This document shows positions 43,956 to 55,533 of a DNA stretch of 64,000 nt, piece by piece. Each line of letters begins with the position of its first letter. Positions within the stretch are counted from its first letter, which is position 1. The notes under the pieces are model-generated. The model searched no databases. It saw only the letters and a list, made by a program, of their open reading frames with translations, and was not told the origin of the DNA. The position numbers were made by a program, and so were the translations under genes. This DNA is from Marinobacter shengliensis (lineage in GTDB: Bacteria; Pseudomonadota; Gammaproteobacteria; Pseudomonadales; Oleiphilaceae): assembly GCF_003007715.1 (NCBI RefSeq), contig NZ_PXNO01000003.1:31288-95287 (forward strand), written 5' to 3'.

Positions 43956-44498
43956 TCAGAACGGAATGTCGTCATCAAAATCATCAATCGGTTCCGGCAT
44001 GCCACCGGCCTGCTGCTGACCCTGAGGGTTGTAACCCCCGGACGGCTGCTGCGCCTGGCCACCCTGCTGCTGGGGCGGAGCATTATACTGAGATTGGGGT
44101 TGCTGCTGCGGCCGGCCCTGGGGAGCTCCCTGGTTCATGCCACCTTCGCCACCGCGGCTGTCGAGCATCTGCATCTGGCCGTTGATGTCTACCACAATCT
44201 CGGTGGTGTATACGTCCTGCCCTTCTTTATTCTGCCACTTGCGGGTTTGCAGGCGACCTTCGATATACACCTTGGAACCTTTACGCAGGTACTGGCCGGC
44301 CACTTCCGCCACCTTGCCGAACAGCACAACCCGATGCCATTCGGTTCTCGGTACCATCTGGCCAGTCTGGCGATCCTTGTAACTTTCATCGGTAGCCAGG
44401 TTGAGATTCACAACCGCGTTGCCATTCGGGGTATAGCGGGTATCCGGATCCTGGCCCAGATTACCAATGAGAATTACCTTGTTAATGCCTCGTGCCAT
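43956..44498 (-). CDS. ssb: Single-stranded DNA-binding protein
   Basis: A 180-residue SSB. OB fold about 1-115 ([24 protein letters not shown]-type [19 protein letters not shown]), a Gln/Gly/Pro-rich linker (about 125-170) and the acidic protein-binding tail DDFDDDIPF. It binds ssDNA as a tetramer and recruits repair and replication proteins. The start at 44498 was chosen for the standard MARGINK. Upstream is the MFS gene and then divergent uvrA, a conserved neighbourhood. Confidence 0.97.
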   Translation of the reverse strand: MARGINKVILIGNLGQDPDTRYTPNGNAVVNLNLATDESYKDRQTGQMVPRTEWHRVVLFGKVAEVAGQYLRKGSKVYIEGRLQTRKWQNKEGQDVYTTEIVVDINGQMQMLDSRGGEGGMNQGAPQGRPQQQPQSQYNAPPQQQGGQAQQPSGGYNPQGQQQAGGMPEPIDDFDDDIPF

Positions 44499-44554
44499 CT
44501 TCTGCTCCTGATCGATTTTCCGGAACACGTGCGGTCCATGCACGCATCCTTTGT

Positions 44555-45925
44555 TTAAGAACCTTTACCCTGCCGCACAAATTCAAAGTGCGCAAGCTGA
44601 TCTTCATGAAAATGCTGACGGTCCACTTTTAAGTAAGCGGTTGCCGCATCTTCCACAATCACCACGTCCTGCACACCGGGCAGGCGGCGCAATGTCTCAT
44701 CAATCTCATCAAAACCGGCAGGCAGCACCTGCTCCAACTCAACCACAAAGCTCGTGGTGTAATTCGGCGCCGGCATCGTCAGTGCTACCAGAAACCAGGC
44801 AGCCAAACCACCGGCCATTAACCAGAGAACCCCTTCCAGGCCGGCAGATTGTAGCAAGTAACCGCCCAGGGCACCGCCGAGAAACGCACCAAAAAACTGC
44901 GACGTCGAGTAAACCCCCATAGCGGTCCCCTTACTGGCGGCCGGAGCTTCTTTGCTGATCAATGAGGGCAGGCTCGCTTCCAGAAGGTTAAACGCCATAA
45001 AGAAGAAGAACAGTACGCCCCAGGCCAGCCAGAGACTCTTCTCCACACCGGTCAGTGCGGCCGTTGCCAGCGAAAGCAGGGCGATGGCACCGCAAAGCAC
45101 CGGTTTCATCACCCGCTTTTTCTCACCAATGATGATAAACGGCACCATGGCGAAGAAGGATGTCACCATCACCGTAAGGTAGAACCACCAATGGGAAACG
45201 CTGGCCAGCCCCAACTGATCCTGAAGCATGGTGGGAAACACCAGAAACAGCGCTGTCAGGGCAAAATGGAGGATGAAGATACCGAAGTCCAGCCGCAGTA
45301 GGCGACCGTCCCGCAGCACCCGCCCGACCATCTCCCTCGCGGGATGGGTATCCGCGCTGATTCTGTGGGCATGGGGTGTTGGCACCACTTTGGCCACGAT
45401 GAACAAGGCCGCCACGGCCATGGCGGCCGTTGCATAGAAAATGCCGGACAATCCCCAGACCGAGCCCAGCAGGGGCCCAACCACCAGTGATACCGAGAAC
45501 GACAGACCAATGGAAATGCCCACCATAGCCATTGCCTTGGTGCGCTCCTCCTCGCGGGTAAGGTCGCTTAACAAGGCCATTAACACGCTGGCAATGGCTC
45601 CTGCCCCCTGAAGAACCCGTCCGGCAATCACAACGTATATGGAGTCGGTGGAGGCTGCCAGCAGGCTGCCAGCGGCGAACAGCACTAGCCCGATATAGAT
45701 CATCCGCTTGCGGCCAACCCGGTCAGACAACAAGCCGAACGGAATCTGCAACAGGGCCTGACTGAGACCATAGGCCCCAATCGCCAAACCAATGAGCGCA
45801 GGCGTTGCGCCCTGCAGATCACTACCGAGCAACACGAACACCGGCATGACCATGAACAGGCCAAGCATACGCATTGCGTACACCGAGGCCAAAGCCGTAA
45901 CAGAGCGTTTTTCAAGCGCGTTCAT
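44555..45925 (-). CDS. MFS transporter with C-terminal YAM-like domain (YajR-like)
   Basis: A 456-residue major facilitator with 12 TM helices (about 10-390), the [13 protein letters not shown] loop ([16 protein letters not shown], about 63-78) and motif C-like [15 protein letters not shown]. The last 65 residues ([20 protein letters not shown] segment) look like the small ferredoxin-fold domain of E. coli YajR. A proton-driven exporter of unknown substrate. Located between uvrA and ssb as in Pseudomonas. Confidence 0.88.
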   Translation of the reverse strand: MNALEKRSVTALASVYAMRMLGLFMVMPVFVLLGSDLQGATPALIGLAIGAYGLSQALLQIPFGLLSDRVGRKRMIYIGLVLFAAGSLLAASTDSIYVVIAGRVLQGAGAIASVLMALLSDLTREEERTKAMAMVGISIGLSFSVSLVVGPLLGSVWGLSGIFYATAAMAVAALFIVAKVVPTPHAHRISADTHPAREMVGRVLRDGRLLRLDFGIFILHFALTALFLVFPTMLQDQLGLASVSHWWFYLTVMVTSFFAMVPFIIIGEKKRVMKPVLCGAIALLSLATAALTGVEKSLWLAWGVLFFFFMAFNLLEASLPSLISKEAPAASKGTAMGVYSTSQFFGAFLGGALGGYLLQSAGLEGVLWLMAGGLAAWFLVALTMPAPNYTTSFVVELEQVLPAGFDEIDETLRRLPGVQDVVIVEDAATAYLKVDRQHFHEDQLAHFEFVRQGKGS

Positions 45926-46050
45926 GCTTACCCGTGCCGGATTGAAAAAATTGGGAAGGCAGCTAATGGCTGCAAGCGGCGCATTGTACCAGATGCGCCC
46001 CGGGTGAGGGACTACCCAAGACAGCGTACCCCAGGCGGCACAACACCAGT

Positions 46051-46080
46051 TTCGCCGGGGGCTACCGAAAACGATATAAT
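46051..46080 (+). promoter_or_regulatory. Possible sigma-70 promoter of uvrA
   Basis: A TATAAT box at 46075-46080 with a poor -35 (TTCGCC at about 46051). It would start transcription about 20 bases before the uvrA ATG. No LexA-type CTG-N10-CAG palindrome is visible in the 180-base spacer. Confidence 0.45.
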
Positions 46081-46105
46081 GGTGGTTTTACCCAAGCGAG
46101 GTGTT

Positions 46106-48925
46106 ATGGACCATATCCAGATCAAAGGCGCACGCACGCACAACCTGAAGAACATCGACCTGGATATGCCAAGAGACAAACTCATTGTCATCACCGGGCT
46201 GTCAGGTTCAGGAAAATCCTCACTGGCCTTCGACACCCTCTACGCCGAAGGGCAGCGCCGGTATGTAGAGTCTTTGTCCACCTACGCGCGGCAATTCCTG
46301 TCGATGATGGAAAAACCCGATGTTGATCACATCGAAGGCCTGTCACCCGCCATTTCCATTGAACAGAAGTCCACATCCCATAATCCCCGCTCAACCGTTG
46401 GCACCATCACTGAAATCTACGACTACCTGCGACTGCTTTTTGCCCGGTCCGGCGAACCCCGCTGCCCGGACCACGGTCAGCCGCTGGAGGCCCAGACCGT
46501 GAGCCAGATGGTCGATCAGATCCTGGCGATGCCTGAAGGCAGCAAACTGATGATCCTGGCGCCGGTGATCAGGGACCGAAAAGGCGAGCACCTCCAGGTG
46601 ATTGATACCATGCGCAGCCAGGGCTTCATCCGCCTTAGGGTCGACGGCACGGTTTATGACATCGATGATGTTCCGGCGCTGGACAAGAAACGCAAACACC
46701 AGATTGATGTCGTGGTAGACCGCTTCAAGGTCAAAGAGGGCCTGGAACAGCGATTGGCGGAAAGTTTCGAAACCGCCCTTGAGTTGGCCGATGGCATCGC
46801 GCTGGTCGCCCCAATGACCGGAGACGGCGAAGAACAGACATTCTCGGCACGCTATGCCTGTACCCAATGCGGGTATTCACTGAGCGAACTCGAACCCAAG
46901 CTCTTCTCCTTCAACAACCCAGCCGGCGCATGCCCCACCTGTGATGGTCTGGGAGTGCGCCAGTTCTTTGATGCCGAAAAAGTTATCCAGAATCCGGAAG
47001 CCACGCTGGCCTCCGGCGCGATCAAGGGCTGGGACCGGCGCGCGGTCTATTACTTCCAGATGCTGACCAGCGTGGCCGAGCATTATGACATCGACCTGGA
47101 AACGCCGTGGGAAGACTTGCCAGAACCGTTTCAGCGAGCACTGCTCTATGGCTCTGGCAATGAAGACATCAGCTTCCGGTACGTCAATTCCCGTGGCCAG
47201 ATCATGGAGAGAGCCCACCCCTTTGAGGGCATCATCCCGAACCTGGAACGCCGCTACCGGGAGACAGACTCCCAAAGCATGCGCGAAGAACTGGCCCGCA
47301 ACCTGAGCACCCAGCCTTGCAAAGACTGCGGTGGCACCCGGCTTCGCCGCGGCGCCCGCAATGTCTTTATCGAGGAACGGACACTACCTGAAATCACTCA
47401 CCTGCCGGTAGGCGACGCTCACCGCTACTTCAGCGAGCTGACTCTGCCTGGCCGTAAAGGTGAAATCGCCGAAAAAATCCTCAAGGAAGTGCGGGAACGC
47501 TTACAGTTCCTGGTCAATGTCGGCCTTGAGTACCTGACGCTGGAACGCAGCGCAGACACCCTCTCGGGCGGTGAGGCACAGCGGATTCGCCTGGCCAGCC
47601 AGATTGGCGCCGGGCTGGTGGGTGTCATGTACATCCTGGACGAACCGTCCATCGGCCTGCACCAGCGGGACAACGACCGCCTGCTGGCCACCCTCACCCA
47701 CCTGCGGGACCTCGGCAACACCGTGATTGTCGTTGAACACGACGAAGACGCCATCCGTGCTGCCGATTATGTCATCGATATTGGCCCTGGTGCCGGCGTA
47801 CACGGTGGTGAAATCGTTGCTCGCGGCACCCCTGAAGAGATTATCGTCAACCCGGCATCGATGACTGGCCAATACCTGAGCGGAGAGAAAGAAATTGCCG
47901 TGCCAGCAACCCGCAACAAGGGCAACGGCAAACACCTGGTCCTGTCCGGCGCCACAGGCAACAACCTTCAGGACGTCACGCTAACGCTGCCACTGGGGGT
48001 CATGACGTGCGTAACCGGGGTCTCCGGCTCCGGTAAATCCACCCTCATTAACAGCACCCTGTACCCGGTGGCTGCGGCCAAGCTAAACAAGGCCACCAGC
48101 CTGAACCATGCCCCCTATAAAAACCTCAAGGGCCTGGATCACCTCGATAAGGTTATCGACATTGATCAAAGTCCGATCGGGCGCACCCCCCGGTCGAATC
48201 CGGCGACATACACCGGCCTGTTCACCCCCATCCGTGAGCTCTTTGCCGGCACCCAGGAAGCACGGTCTCGCGGCTACAAGCCCGGCCGATTCTCCTTCAA
48301 CGTCAAAGGCGGACGCTGTGAAGCCTGCCAGGGTGACGGCGTAATTAAAGTGGAAATGCACTTCCTGCCGGACGTCTACGTGCCCTGCGACATCTGCAAA
48401 GGCAAGCGCTACAACCGCGAAACCCTGGAAGTCCGCTACAAGGGCAAGAACATCAACGAAGTGCTTGAGATGACCGTTGAGGAAGGGCGAGAGTTCTTCG
48501 ACGCCGTACCCTTTATCGCCAGAAAACTGCAAACCCTCATGGACGTGGGCTTGTCCTACATCCGTCTTGGACAGAGTGCAGTTACCCTATCGGGTGGTGA
48601 GGCCCAGCGGGTAAAACTGGCCAAGGAACTGTCCAAGCGCGACACCGGCAAAACTCTGTACATCCTCGACGAACCCACCACGGGTTTGCACTTTTACGAC
48701 ATACAGCAGCTATTGAACGTCCTTGAACGCCTGAGGGATCACGGCAACACCATCGTGGTCATCGAACACAACCTGGATGTGATCAAAACGGCTGACTGGA
48801 TTGTCGACCTGGGACCAGAGGGTGGTTCTGGCGGCGGGCAGATTATTGCTGAGGGAACACCGGAGGAGGTAGCGGACAATCCGGCATCCCATACCGGGCG
48901 TTATCTGAAGCCTATGCTCAAGTAG
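46106..48925 (+). CDS. uvrA: UvrABC excinuclease subunit A
   Basis: A 939-residue ABC-type DNA damage sensor. First ATPase half has Walker [21 protein letters not shown] and zinc fingers of C-x2-C type (CTQCGY ... CPTC, and CKDCGG region). The second half has [32 protein letters not shown] split zinc finger motif, and signature motifs LSGGEAQR (twice). It loads UvrB at lesions in nucleotide excision repair. Start at 46106 ([15 protein letters not shown]) with GAGGTG upstream; reading further upstream adds non-homologous residues. Confidence 0.98.
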   Translation: MDHIQIKGARTHNLKNIDLDMPRDKLIVITGLSGSGKSSLAFDTLYAEGQRRYVESLSTYARQFLSMMEKPDVDHIEGLSPAISIEQKSTSHNPRSTVGTITEIYDYLRLLFARSGEPRCPDHGQPLEAQTVSQMVDQILAMPEGSKLMILAPVIRDRKGEHLQVIDTMRSQGFIRLRVDGTVYDIDDVPALDKKRKHQIDVVVDRFKVKEGLEQRLAESFETALELADGIALVAPMTGDGEEQTFSARYACTQCGYSLSELEPKLFSFNNPAGACPTCDGLGVRQFFDAEKVIQNPEATLASGAIKGWDRRAVYYFQMLTSVAEHYDIDLETPWEDLPEPFQRALLYGSGNEDISFRYVNSRGQIMERAHPFEGIIPNLERRYRETDSQSMREELARNLSTQPCKDCGGTRLRRGARNVFIEERTLPEITHLPVGDAHRYFSELTLPGRKGEIAEKILKEVRERLQFLVNVGLEYLTLERSADTLSGGEAQRIRLASQIGAGLVGVMYILDEPSIGLHQRDNDRLLATLTHLRDLGNTVIVVEHDEDAIRAADYVIDIGPGAGVHGGEIVARGTPEEIIVNPASMTGQYLSGEKEIAVPATRNKGNGKHLVLSGATGNNLQDVTLTLPLGVMTCVTGVSGSGKSTLINSTLYPVAAAKLNKATSLNHAPYKNLKGLDHLDKVIDIDQSPIGRTPRSNPATYTGLFTPIRELFAGTQEARSRGYKPGRFSFNVKGGRCEACQGDGVIKVEMHFLPDVYVPCDICKGKRYNRETLEVRYKGKNINEVLEMTVEEGREFFDAVPFIARKLQTLMDVGLSYIRLGQSAVTLSGGEAQRVKLAKELSKRDTGKTLYILDEPTTGLHFYDIQQLLNVLERLRDHGNTIVVIEHNLDVIKTADWIVDLGPEGGSGGGQIIAEGTPEEVADNPASHTGRYLKPMLK

Positions 48926-48936
48926 GTTTTCACCAC

Positions 48937-48975
48937 AAAAAAAACCGGGAACCTTTCGGAACCCGGTTTTTTTTT
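48937..48975. terminator. Bidirectional terminator between uvrA and rplQ
   Basis: AAAACCGGG and CCCGGTTTT form a 9-bp stem, with a small inner CC/GG pair in the loop, and A and T runs on both sides. It can end uvrA (+) and the alpha operon (-). Confidence 0.9.
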
Positions 48976-48992
48976 GAACTAGAGCGAAGATT

Positions 48993-49391
48993 TTACTCTT
49001 CGCCTTCGTCCACTTCTTCAGCCTCGATGTCCAGAGGACGGCCAACCAGCTCAACGAATGCCATAGGGGCATTGTCGCCAGCACGGAAACCGCACTTCAG
49101 AATACGAAGATAACCACCCGGACGCTCGCTATAACGGGGGCCCAGCTCATTGAACAGCTTGGCTACCGCAGCATCGCTACGCAGGCGTGAGAACGCCAGA
49201 CGACGATTTGCAACCGAATCATTCTTTGCGAGCGTGATCAACGGCTCAGCTACACGACGAAGCTCTTTGGCTTTCGGCAGCGTTGTCTTGATCAGCTCAT
49301 GTTCAACCAGTGACGCAGTCATGTTACGGAACATGGCCTTGCGATGCGCACTGGTCCTGCTGAACTTACGACCACTCTTACGATGACGCAT
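48993..49391 (-). CDS. rplQ: 50S ribosomal protein L17
   Basis: A 132-residue L17 beginning [20 protein letters not shown], last gene of the alpha operon. It sits near the polypeptide exit site. The acidic tail [10 protein letters not shown] is a little longer than in E. coli. Next gene upstream is rpoA, 33 bases away. Confidence 0.97.
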   Translation of the reverse strand: MRHRKSGRKFSRTSAHRKAMFRNMTASLVEHELIKTTLPKAKELRRVAEPLITLAKNDSVANRRLAFSRLRSDAAVAKLFNELGPRYSERPGGYLRILKCGFRAGDNAPMAFVELVGRPLDIEAEEVDEGEE

Positions 49392-49424
49392 TGCTCTGAT
49401 TCCTTACCTTAAACTAATCGGCGA

Positions 49425-50429
49425 TCAACCGCCCAGAACCCGGTCATCACCACGAAGGCTTGCCGGCGGCCAGTTATCAAGACGCATGCCCAGAGACAAA
49501 CCACGGGACGCAAGAACGTCCTTGATCTCGGTCAGCGACTTTTTGCCAAGGTTAGGCGTCTTCAGCAGCTCCACTTCGGTGCGCTGGATAAGATCGCCGA
49601 TATAGTAAATGTTTTCTGCCTTCAAGCAGTTAGCTGAACGCACAGTCAATTCCAGATCATCAACCGGGCGCAGCAGAATCGGATCGATTTCTTCCTCTTC
49701 TTCTACACGCTCTGGCTCTTTCTCATGATCGAAATCTACAAACACAGCCAGCTGCTGCTGGAGAATCGTGGCCGCCCGGCGAATCGCTTCTTCCGGATCG
49801 ATGGTGCCATTTGTCTCCAGATCAATAACAAGCTTGTCCAGATCTGTACGCTGCTCAACCCGTGCGCTTTCGACGGCATACGCCACTCGGCGAACCGGGC
49901 TGAACGTAGCATCAAGCTGCAAACGTCCGATGGCACGAGTTTCATCCTCGTCCAGACCACGCTGATCAGCCGGCTCATAGCCGCGACCGCGGGCAACACG
50001 CAAACGCATGTTGACTTCGCCGTTCTCGCTCAGGTGACAGATCACGTGCTCGGGGTTAGCGATTTCCACATCGTGGTCCAGCTTGATATCGCCGGCGGTC
50101 ACTACACCCGGGCCCTTCTTGCTGAGCGTCAGCTCAGCATCGTCACGGCCGTTCATCTTTACGGCGACGCCCTTGAGATTCAGAAGAATCTCGATGACGT
50201 CCTCCTGGACACCCTCAATGGCGCTGTACTCGTGCAGGACACCGTCGATCTGTGCTTCAGTCACGGCGCAGCCCGGCATCGAAGACAAGAGAATGCGACG
50301 CAGTGCGCTACCCAGGGTATGACCGAAACCGCGCTCAAGCGGCTCCAGTGTCACCTTGGCGCGCGTGGCGCTGGATTCTTTCACGTCAATGGTACGAGGT
50401 GTCAATAACTCATGTACTGAACGCTGCAT
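49425..50429 (-). CDS. rpoA: DNA-directed RNA polymerase subunit alpha
   Basis: A 334-residue alpha subunit. N-terminal dimerisation domain (about 1-235) with [20 protein letters not shown], an acidic linker ([14 protein letters not shown]) and the C-terminal domain (about 250-325) with [16 protein letters not shown], which contacts UP-element DNA and activators. Full length. Placed between rpsD and rplQ as usual. Confidence 0.98.
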   Translation of the reverse strand: MQRSVHELLTPRTIDVKESSATRAKVTLEPLERGFGHTLGSALRRILLSSMPGCAVTEAQIDGVLHEYSAIEGVQEDVIEILLNLKGVAVKMNGRDDAELTLSKKGPGVVTAGDIKLDHDVEIANPEHVICHLSENGEVNMRLRVARGRGYEPADQRGLDEDETRAIGRLQLDATFSPVRRVAYAVESARVEQRTDLDKLVIDLETNGTIDPEEAIRRAATILQQQLAVFVDFDHEKEPERVEEEEEIDPILLRPVDDLELTVRSANCLKAENIYYIGDLIQRTEVELLKTPNLGKKSLTEIKDVLASRGLSLGMRLDNWPPASLRGDDRVLGG

Positions 50430-50464
50430 AGACGCCCCTATCTGCTATCGTTGCTAACTGGGCT

Positions 50465-51085
50465 TTACTTGGAGTAAAGCTCGACGATGAGGTTCTCGTT
50501 GATGTCGGCCGGCAGTTCAGTACGCTCAGGTACTGACTTGTAAACGCCGGACATCTTGTTGGCGTCAACCTCTACCCAGCTTACCGGTGCGCGGCTACCA
50601 GCCAGATCCAGTGCACCTTTAACGCGCAGCTGGTTTTTGGCCTTCTCACGCACACTCACAACGTCGCCCGGCTTGACTTGATAGGACGGCACGTTGACCG
50701 GCTTATCGTTCACCAGGATCGCCTTGTGAGAGACGAGCTGACGGGCTTCTGCACGGGTAGAACCAAAGCCCATGCGATACACAACGTTATCCAGACGACC
50801 TTCCAGAAGTTGCAGCAGGTTTTCACCGGTTGCACCCTTCAGGCGAGCGGCCTCTTTGTAGTAGTTGCGGAATTGCTTCTCAAGTACGCCGTAGATACGA
50901 CGGACTTTCTGTTTTTCACGAAGCTGTACGCCGTACTCGGACAGACGACCGCGACGCGCGCCGTGCATACCCGGCGGAGTCTCGATGTTGCACTTCGAAT
51001 CGAGCGCGCGTACGCCGCTCTTCAGAAAAAGATCTGTCCCTTCACGACGAGACAGCTTGCACTTCGGGCCTATATAACGAGCCAT
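50465..51085 (-). CDS. rpsD: 30S ribosomal protein S4
   Basis: A 206-residue S4 starting [19 protein letters not shown], with the S4 RNA-binding domain (about 95-160, [20 protein letters not shown]). It is a primary 16S rRNA binder and in E. coli the feedback repressor of the alpha operon. Confidence 0.98.
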   Translation of the reverse strand: MARYIGPKCKLSRREGTDLFLKSGVRALDSKCNIETPPGMHGARRGRLSEYGVQLREKQKVRRIYGVLEKQFRNYYKEAARLKGATGENLLQLLEGRLDNVVYRMGFGSTRAEARQLVSHKAILVNDKPVNVPSYQVKPGDVVSVREKAKNQLRVKGALDLAGSRAPVSWVEVDANKMSGVYKSVPERTELPADINENLIVELYSK

Positions 51086-51103
51086 ATTTCACTGTCTCCT
51101 GTG

Positions 51104-51493
51104 TTAGACGCGGCGCTTCTTGGGCGGACGACAGCCGTTATGGGGAATCGGCGTCACATCAGTGATGTTGGTGATCTTGTAGCCACACGCATTCAGCGCG
51201 CGAACTGCAGATTCACGTCCGGGCCCAGGACCCTTAACCTCTACGTCCAGGTTTTTAAGGCCGTATTCAGCAGCCGCATTACCGGCTCTTTCAGCTGCTA
51301 CCTGCGCAGCAAAAGGTGTACTCTTACGTGAGCCGCGGAAACCGGAACCACCTGAGGTGGCCCAGGACAGGACGTTGCCCTGACGGTCCGAAATGGTCAC
51401 GATGGTGTTGTTGAAGGACGCGTGAATGTGCGCGACGCCATCAACAACCGTCTTTTTCACCTTTTTACGGGTACGTGTACCTGGCTTTGCCAT
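51104..51493 (-). CDS. rpsK: 30S ribosomal protein S11
   Basis: A 129-residue S11 ending CRPPKKRRV, with [19 protein letters not shown] near the N-terminus. It is part of the platform of the small subunit. 13-base gap to rpsM. Confidence 0.98.
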   Translation of the reverse strand: MAKPGTRTRKKVKKTVVDGVAHIHASFNNTIVTISDRQGNVLSWATSGGSGFRGSRKSTPFAAQVAAERAGNAAAEYGLKNLDVEVKGPGPGRESAVRALNACGYKITNITDVTPIPHNGCRPPKKRRV

Positions 51494-51506
51494 GTTTGCC
51501 TACCTG

Positions 51507-51863
51507 TTACTTACGAATAGGTTTGCGAGGACCTTTACGGGTGCGGGCGTTGGTCTTGGTGCGCTGGCCACGGACCGGAAGTCCATGACGATGACGCAGA
51601 CCACGGAAGCAACCGAGATCCTTCAAACGCTTGATGTTCATCTGTACTTCACGACGCAGATCGCCTTCGACGGTGAACTTGCCCACTTCGGTACGAAGTG
51701 CTTCAAGCTGCTCGTCGCTCAGGTCTTTGACCTTGACGTCCGGCTTAACGCCGGTTGCATCGCAAAGCTTCTGGGCTGTTGTCTTGCCAACACCAAAGAT
51801 GTAGGTGAGCGAGATAACAGCATGTTTGTGATCGGGTATATTGACACCGGCTATACGTGCCAT
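51507..51863 (-). CDS. rpsM: 30S ribosomal protein S13
   Basis: A 118-residue S13 starting [19 protein letters not shown] with the typical basic C-terminus ending [13 protein letters not shown]. It contacts tRNA and the 50S subunit. First gene of the alpha operon; the promoter lies upstream at 51925-51954. Confidence 0.98.
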   Translation of the reverse strand: MARIAGVNIPDHKHAVISLTYIFGVGKTTAQKLCDATGVKPDVKVKDLSDEQLEALRTEVGKFTVEGDLRREVQMNIKRLKDLGCFRGLRHRHGLPVRGQRTKTNARTRKGPRKPIRK

Positions 51864-51924
51864 CCAAATTACTCCGCGTTCAAAGCTTTGCTGTGTGAAT
51901 TTTCCGCCACAAAAAGGGCGCGAA

Positions 51925-51954
51925 ATAATAGCGCCTGACCCGCTCGCGAGTCAA
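51925..51954 (-). promoter_or_regulatory. Sigma-70 promoter of the alpha operon (rpsM)
   Basis: TTGACT (-35), 18-base spacer and TATTAT (-10) on the minus strand. It lies between rpmJ and rpsM and gives a leader of about 55 bases. The promoter is inside a 30-bp imperfect inverted repeat (51930-51959). Confidence 0.7.
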
Positions 51955-51959
51955 GCGCT
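51930..51959. repeat. 30-bp inverted repeat over the alpha operon promoter
   Basis: Two 14-base arms (AGCGCCTGACCCGC and GCGAGTCAAGCGCT on the plus strand) around a 2-base centre. They pair along the whole length if two wobble pairs are allowed. The left arm on the minus strand contains the -35 box. Confidence 0.75.
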
Positions 51960-52004
51960 ACTATTCCGAACCCCTTTTACAATGTCAGAGCGATTTCTTG
52001 GAAA

Positions 52005-52118
52005 TCAGCCCTGGCGCTGCTTGTGACGAGGCTCCGTGCAGATGACTCGAACCGAGCCATTGCGACGAATTACTTTGCAGTTACGGCAAATTTTCTTTAC
52101 CGAAGCGCGTACTTTCAT
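52005..52118 (-). CDS. rpmJ: 50S ribosomal protein L36 (zinc-binding type)
   Basis: A 37-residue protein, [20 protein letters not shown] and onward to RHKQRQG. It holds the zinc set C11, C14, C27, H32, the C+ form. Found by translating the gap between secY and rpsM; it ends the spc operon as in other gammaproteobacteria. Confidence 0.95.
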   Translation of the reverse strand: MKVRASVKKICRNCKVIRRNGSVRVICTEPRHKQRQG

Positions 52119-52151
52119 TGTCGACTCCAGTTTTCAAGGGGAACGGCTGTG

Positions 52152-53474
52152 TCAGCCGTTCCGACCATAGCCCTTGAGATTGGACTTCTTCATCAGCGAT
52201 TCATACTGATGCGACATCAGGTGCGACTGAACCTGAGCCATGAAATCCATCACCACGACTACAACAATCAGCAGTGAGGTACCACCAAGATAGAAAGGTA
52301 CATTACCTGCCACCATCAGGAACTGAGGGAACAAGGACACTGCTGCAATATACATAGCCCCGAACAACGTCAGACGGGTCAGTACACCATCGATGTACTT
52401 GGCAGTCTGCTCTCCTGGGCGAATGCCCGGGATGAACGCGCCGGAACGCTTGAGGTTATCCGCAACTTCCTTCGGGTTGTACATCAGTGCTGTATAGAAG
52501 AAGCAGAAGAAGACCACTGCTGCTGCGAACAGGATGATATACAACGGCTGGCTCGGAGCCAATGCCTGAGAAATGTCACTCAACCATTCCATGCCCTCAC
52601 CCTGCCCGAACCACTGGCCCAAGGAGGCCGGGAACAACAGAATCGACGAGGCAAAGATCGGCGGAATAACACCGGCCATATTGACCTTCAGCGGCAAATG
52701 ACTGGACTGCTGGGCAAACACCCGGCGGCCCTGCTGCCGTTTGGCATAATTGATGGTTAACCGCCGCTGGCCCCGCTCCATGAACACCACGAAGCCAACC
52801 ACCGCGATCGCCAACACACCAATACCGAGCACTACCAGCAGGCTCATTTCACCGTTACGGGCCTGCTCCAGAGTCTGACCGATGGCGCCCGGCAAGCCGG
52901 CGACAATCCCTGCGAAAATCAGCAGTGATATACCGTTGCCAACGCCACGCTCGGTGATCTGCTCACCGAGCCACATCATGAAGACGGCACCACACACGAA
53001 AGACACCACTGCCACAAAGTGGAAGCTGAAGCTGTCGTTGAAGGTGACGCCCTGAGAGGCCAACCCTACAGAAATACCAAAGCCCTGAACCAGGGCCAGG
53101 ACAACCGTACCATACCGCGTATACTGGCTGATCTTGCGACGACCCGCCTCGCCTTCCTTCTTCAGCTGCTCAAGCTGCGGACTGACCGCAGTCATGAGCT
53201 GCATGATAATAGAAGCCGAAATGTACGGCATGATACCGAGTGCGAAGATACTCATGCGCTCAAGCGCACCACCGGAAAACATGTTGAACAAACTCAGGAT
53301 GGTTCCCTGGTTCTGATCAAACAGTGCCGCCAACCGGTCCGGGTTGATGCCTGGAACGGGAATGTGGGCACCGATCCGGTACACCAACAACGCCAGAAAC
53401 ACGAACCAGAGCCGCGAACGCAGCTCTGCAAATCCCTTTCCGGCGCCCGCAGGCAATGATGCTGTCTTGGCCAT
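52152..53474 (-). CDS. secY: Preprotein translocase subunit SecY
   Basis: A 440-residue protein with ten TM helices. It includes the N-terminal [22 protein letters not shown], the plug/pore region and [13 protein letters not shown] cytosolic loop that contacts SecA and the ribosome. It forms the protein-conducting channel with SecE and SecG. 17-base gap to rplO. Confidence 0.98.
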   Translation of the reverse strand: MAKTASLPAGAGKGFAELRSRLWFVFLALLVYRIGAHIPVPGINPDRLAALFDQNQGTILSLFNMFSGGALERMSIFALGIMPYISASIIMQLMTAVSPQLEQLKKEGEAGRRKISQYTRYGTVVLALVQGFGISVGLASQGVTFNDSFSFHFVAVVSFVCGAVFMMWLGEQITERGVGNGISLLIFAGIVAGLPGAIGQTLEQARNGEMSLLVVLGIGVLAIAVVGFVVFMERGQRRLTINYAKRQQGRRVFAQQSSHLPLKVNMAGVIPPIFASSILLFPASLGQWFGQGEGMEWLSDISQALAPSQPLYIILFAAAVVFFCFFYTALMYNPKEVADNLKRSGAFIPGIRPGEQTAKYIDGVLTRLTLFGAMYIAAVSLFPQFLMVAGNVPFYLGGTSLLIVVVVVMDFMAQVQSHLMSHQYESLMKKSNLKGYGRNG

Positions 53475-53491
53475 TTAGTCCTCGACTCGTC

Positions 53492-53926
53492 TTAGTCTTC
53501 GACTTTCCCACCCGCGGCAATGATTGCCTCGCGTGCGCCTTTGGTGACACGTAGCCCTTTAACGGTTACAGCGCGATCCAGCTCACCGGACAGCATAACC
53601 TTGGCTTCGCGAATTTCTTCGCGAATGATGTCAGCCTTCTTCAGTGCAGCCAGATCGACCACGTCGCCTTCAACCTTCGCCAGCTCGTTCAGGCGAATTT
53701 CGGCAACATAGCGCTGCTGGCGGGAAGTGAAACCAAACTTTGGCAGACGACGGGCCAAAGGCTGCTGACCACCCTCGAAACCAGGCGCTACAGAGCCACC
53801 GGAACGGGATTTCAGACCTTTATGACCGCGACCACCAGTTTTACCCAGACCGCTACCGATACCACGACCAACACGCTTGGCGGAAGGACGTGAACCAGGT
53901 TCCGGAGCAAGTTCGTTCAGACGCAT
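53492..53926 (-). CDS. rplO: 50S ribosomal protein L15
   Basis: A 144-residue L15 starting [20 protein letters not shown], with the [18 protein letters not shown] basic-Gly stretch. The start at 53926 was chosen for family fit; GGAGAAC lies before it. One base after the rpmD stop region. Confidence 0.97.
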   Translation of the reverse strand: MRLNELAPEPGSRPSAKRVGRGIGSGLGKTGGRGHKGLKSRSGGSVAPGFEGGQQPLARRLPKFGFTSRQQRYVAEIRLNELAKVEGDVVDLAALKKADIIREEIREAKVMLSGELDRAVTVKGLRVTKGAREAIIAAGGKVED

Positions 53927-53927
53927 C

Positions 53928-54116
53928 TTAGTTCTCCTCAACCTGTACCAGGTAGTTAACCCGGTTGATCATGCCGCGAATAGAAGGTGTATCTTCCACT
54001 TCAACGGTATGACCGATTTTACGAAGACCCAGGCCTTTCACACACAGCTTGTGCTTGGGCTGACAGCCGATCGGGCTGCGGGTCAGAGTTACTTTGATCG
54101 TTTTTGCGTTCGCCAT
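53928..54116 (-). CDS. rpmD: 50S ribosomal protein L30
   Basis: A 62-residue L30: [18 protein letters not shown] start and [26 protein letters not shown] (split: [26 protein letters not shown]). The ATG at 54116 gives the normal family length. Confidence 0.96.
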   Translation of the reverse strand: MANAKTIKVTLTRSPIGCQPKHKLCVKGLGLRKIGHTVEVEDTPSIRGMINRVNYLVQVEEN

Positions 54117-54120
54117 GACT

Positions 54121-54621
54121 TCAACCCAGAATATCTTCGACGGATTTACCGCGCTTGGCTGCAATATCTTCAGGCGCCTTCATGGCCTGCAGACCCTTGA
54201 TGGTAGAACGTACAACGTTCACCGGGTTGGTAGAGCCGTAGCACTTGGACAGTACGTTGTGTACGCCAGCCACTTCCAGTACCGCACGCATCGCACCACC
54301 GGCAATAATACCGGTACCTTCGGATGCAGGCTGCATGAACACTTTGGAGCCACCGTGCTGGGCACGAACTGCGTACTGCAGGGTGGTGCCGTCAAGGGCC
54401 ACGTCTACCATGTTCTTGCGAGCAGCTTCCATCGCCTTCTGGATGGCAACCGGGACTTCCCGGGCCTTACCACGACCGAAACCAACGCGTCCTTTGCCAT
54501 CACCCACTACAGTCAGTGCGGTGAAGGCAAAAATACGGCCGCCTTTAACTACCTTGGCGACACGATTGACCTGAACCAGCTTTTCCTGGAGCTCAGGCGC
54601 CTTCTGTTCGTTAACGCTCAT
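54121..54621 (-). CDS. rpsE: 30S ribosomal protein S5
   Basis: A 166-residue S5 with the dsRNA-binding N domain ([19 protein letters not shown]) and [18 protein letters not shown]. It affects fidelity of decoding. Start ATG 54621 follows GGTGGAGAAG; the upstream in-frame ATG was rejected. Confidence 0.97.
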   Translation of the reverse strand: MSVNEQKAPELQEKLVQVNRVAKVVKGGRIFAFTALTVVGDGKGRVGFGRGKAREVPVAIQKAMEAARKNMVDVALDGTTLQYAVRAQHGGSKVFMQPASEGTGIIAGGAMRAVLEVAGVHNVLSKCYGSTNPVNVVRSTIKGLQAMKAPEDIAAKRGKSVEDILG

Positions 54622-54633
54622 CTTCTCCACCTC

Positions 54634-54981
54634 TTAGAATTGCAAGCCAGCTTCACGGGCTGCGTCGGCCAGAGCCTGTACACGACCGTGATAACGGTAA
54701 CCTGAGCGGTCAAAAGCGACCTTCTCAATGCCTGCTGCCTTGGCACGCTCAGCAATCAGCTGACCGACCTTCTTGGCAGCGTCCACGTTACCGGTTGCAC
54801 CCTGGCGCAGTTCCTTATCCAACGTGGAGGCAGTGGCCAGCACTTTGCTGCCATCTGCAGTCGTAACCTGGGCGTACATATGACGCGGCGTGCGATGAAC
54901 GCACAGACGGTCGGTACCCAGTTCACGGATCTTCATGCGCACTTTGCGTGCGCGACGCAATCTTTCGTTATTCGCGCTCAT
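54634..54981 (-). CDS. rplR: 50S ribosomal protein L18
   Basis: A 115-residue L18 with [15 protein letters not shown] and the C-terminal [20 protein letters not shown]. It binds 5S rRNA. Confidence 0.97.
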   Translation of the reverse strand: MSANNERLRRARKVRMKIRELGTDRLCVHRTPRHMYAQVTTADGSKVLATASTLDKELRQGATGNVDAAKKVGQLIAERAKAAGIEKVAFDRSGYRYHGRVQALADAAREAGLQF

Positions 54982-54990
54982 AGTCCCGCC

Positions 54991-55524
54991 TTATTTCTTC
55001 TTGGCTTCTTTGCGTCTGACCTGCTCATCCGCATAACGAACACCCTTGCCCTTATAAGGCTCGGGCGGACGGAACGCGCGGATTTCAGCAGCGACCTGGC
55101 CAACCTGTTGCTTGTCGATACCGCGAATCACAACTTCCGTATTGGACGGAGTTTCAGCGGTAACACCCTCGGGCAGCTCATACTCAACCGGGTGAGAAAA
55201 ACCCAGTGTCAGATTGAGCTTCTTACCTTGCGCCTGCGCACGATAACCTACGCCCGTCAGCTGCAGCTTGCGCTCCCAGCCTGTGGATACGCCGGTAACC
55301 ATGTTGTTAACCAGCGCACGAGTAGTACCAGCAAGAGCGCGGGACTGTTTCGCACCATCGCGGGCCGCAAAGCGAAGAGAACCCTCTTCCTGCTTCACTT
55401 CAACCGCTTGGTGAATGGTGAATTGGAGAGCTCCCTTGGAGCCCTTCACATTAATTTCCTGTCCGTTCAGCTTAACCTCAACACCGGAAGGCAGCACGAC
55501 AGGATTATTGGCAACCCTGGACAT
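54991..55524 (-). CDS. rplF: 50S ribosomal protein L6
   Basis: A 177-residue L6, two similar domains; ends with [21 protein letters not shown] split as [14 protein letters not shown]. It lies near the factor-binding site of the large subunit. Confidence 0.97.
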   Translation of the reverse strand: MSRVANNPVVLPSGVEVKLNGQEINVKGSKGALQFTIHQAVEVKQEEGSLRFAARDGAKQSRALAGTTRALVNNMVTGVSTGWERKLQLTGVGYRAQAQGKKLNLTLGFSHPVEYELPEGVTAETPSNTEVVIRGIDKQQVGQVAAEIRAFRPPEPYKGKGVRYADEQVRRKEAKKK

Positions 55525-55533
55525 GTGTATCTC

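Noticed and set aside
44499..44543. Upstream start for ssb
   Set aside because: The family start MARGINK at 44498 is clear.
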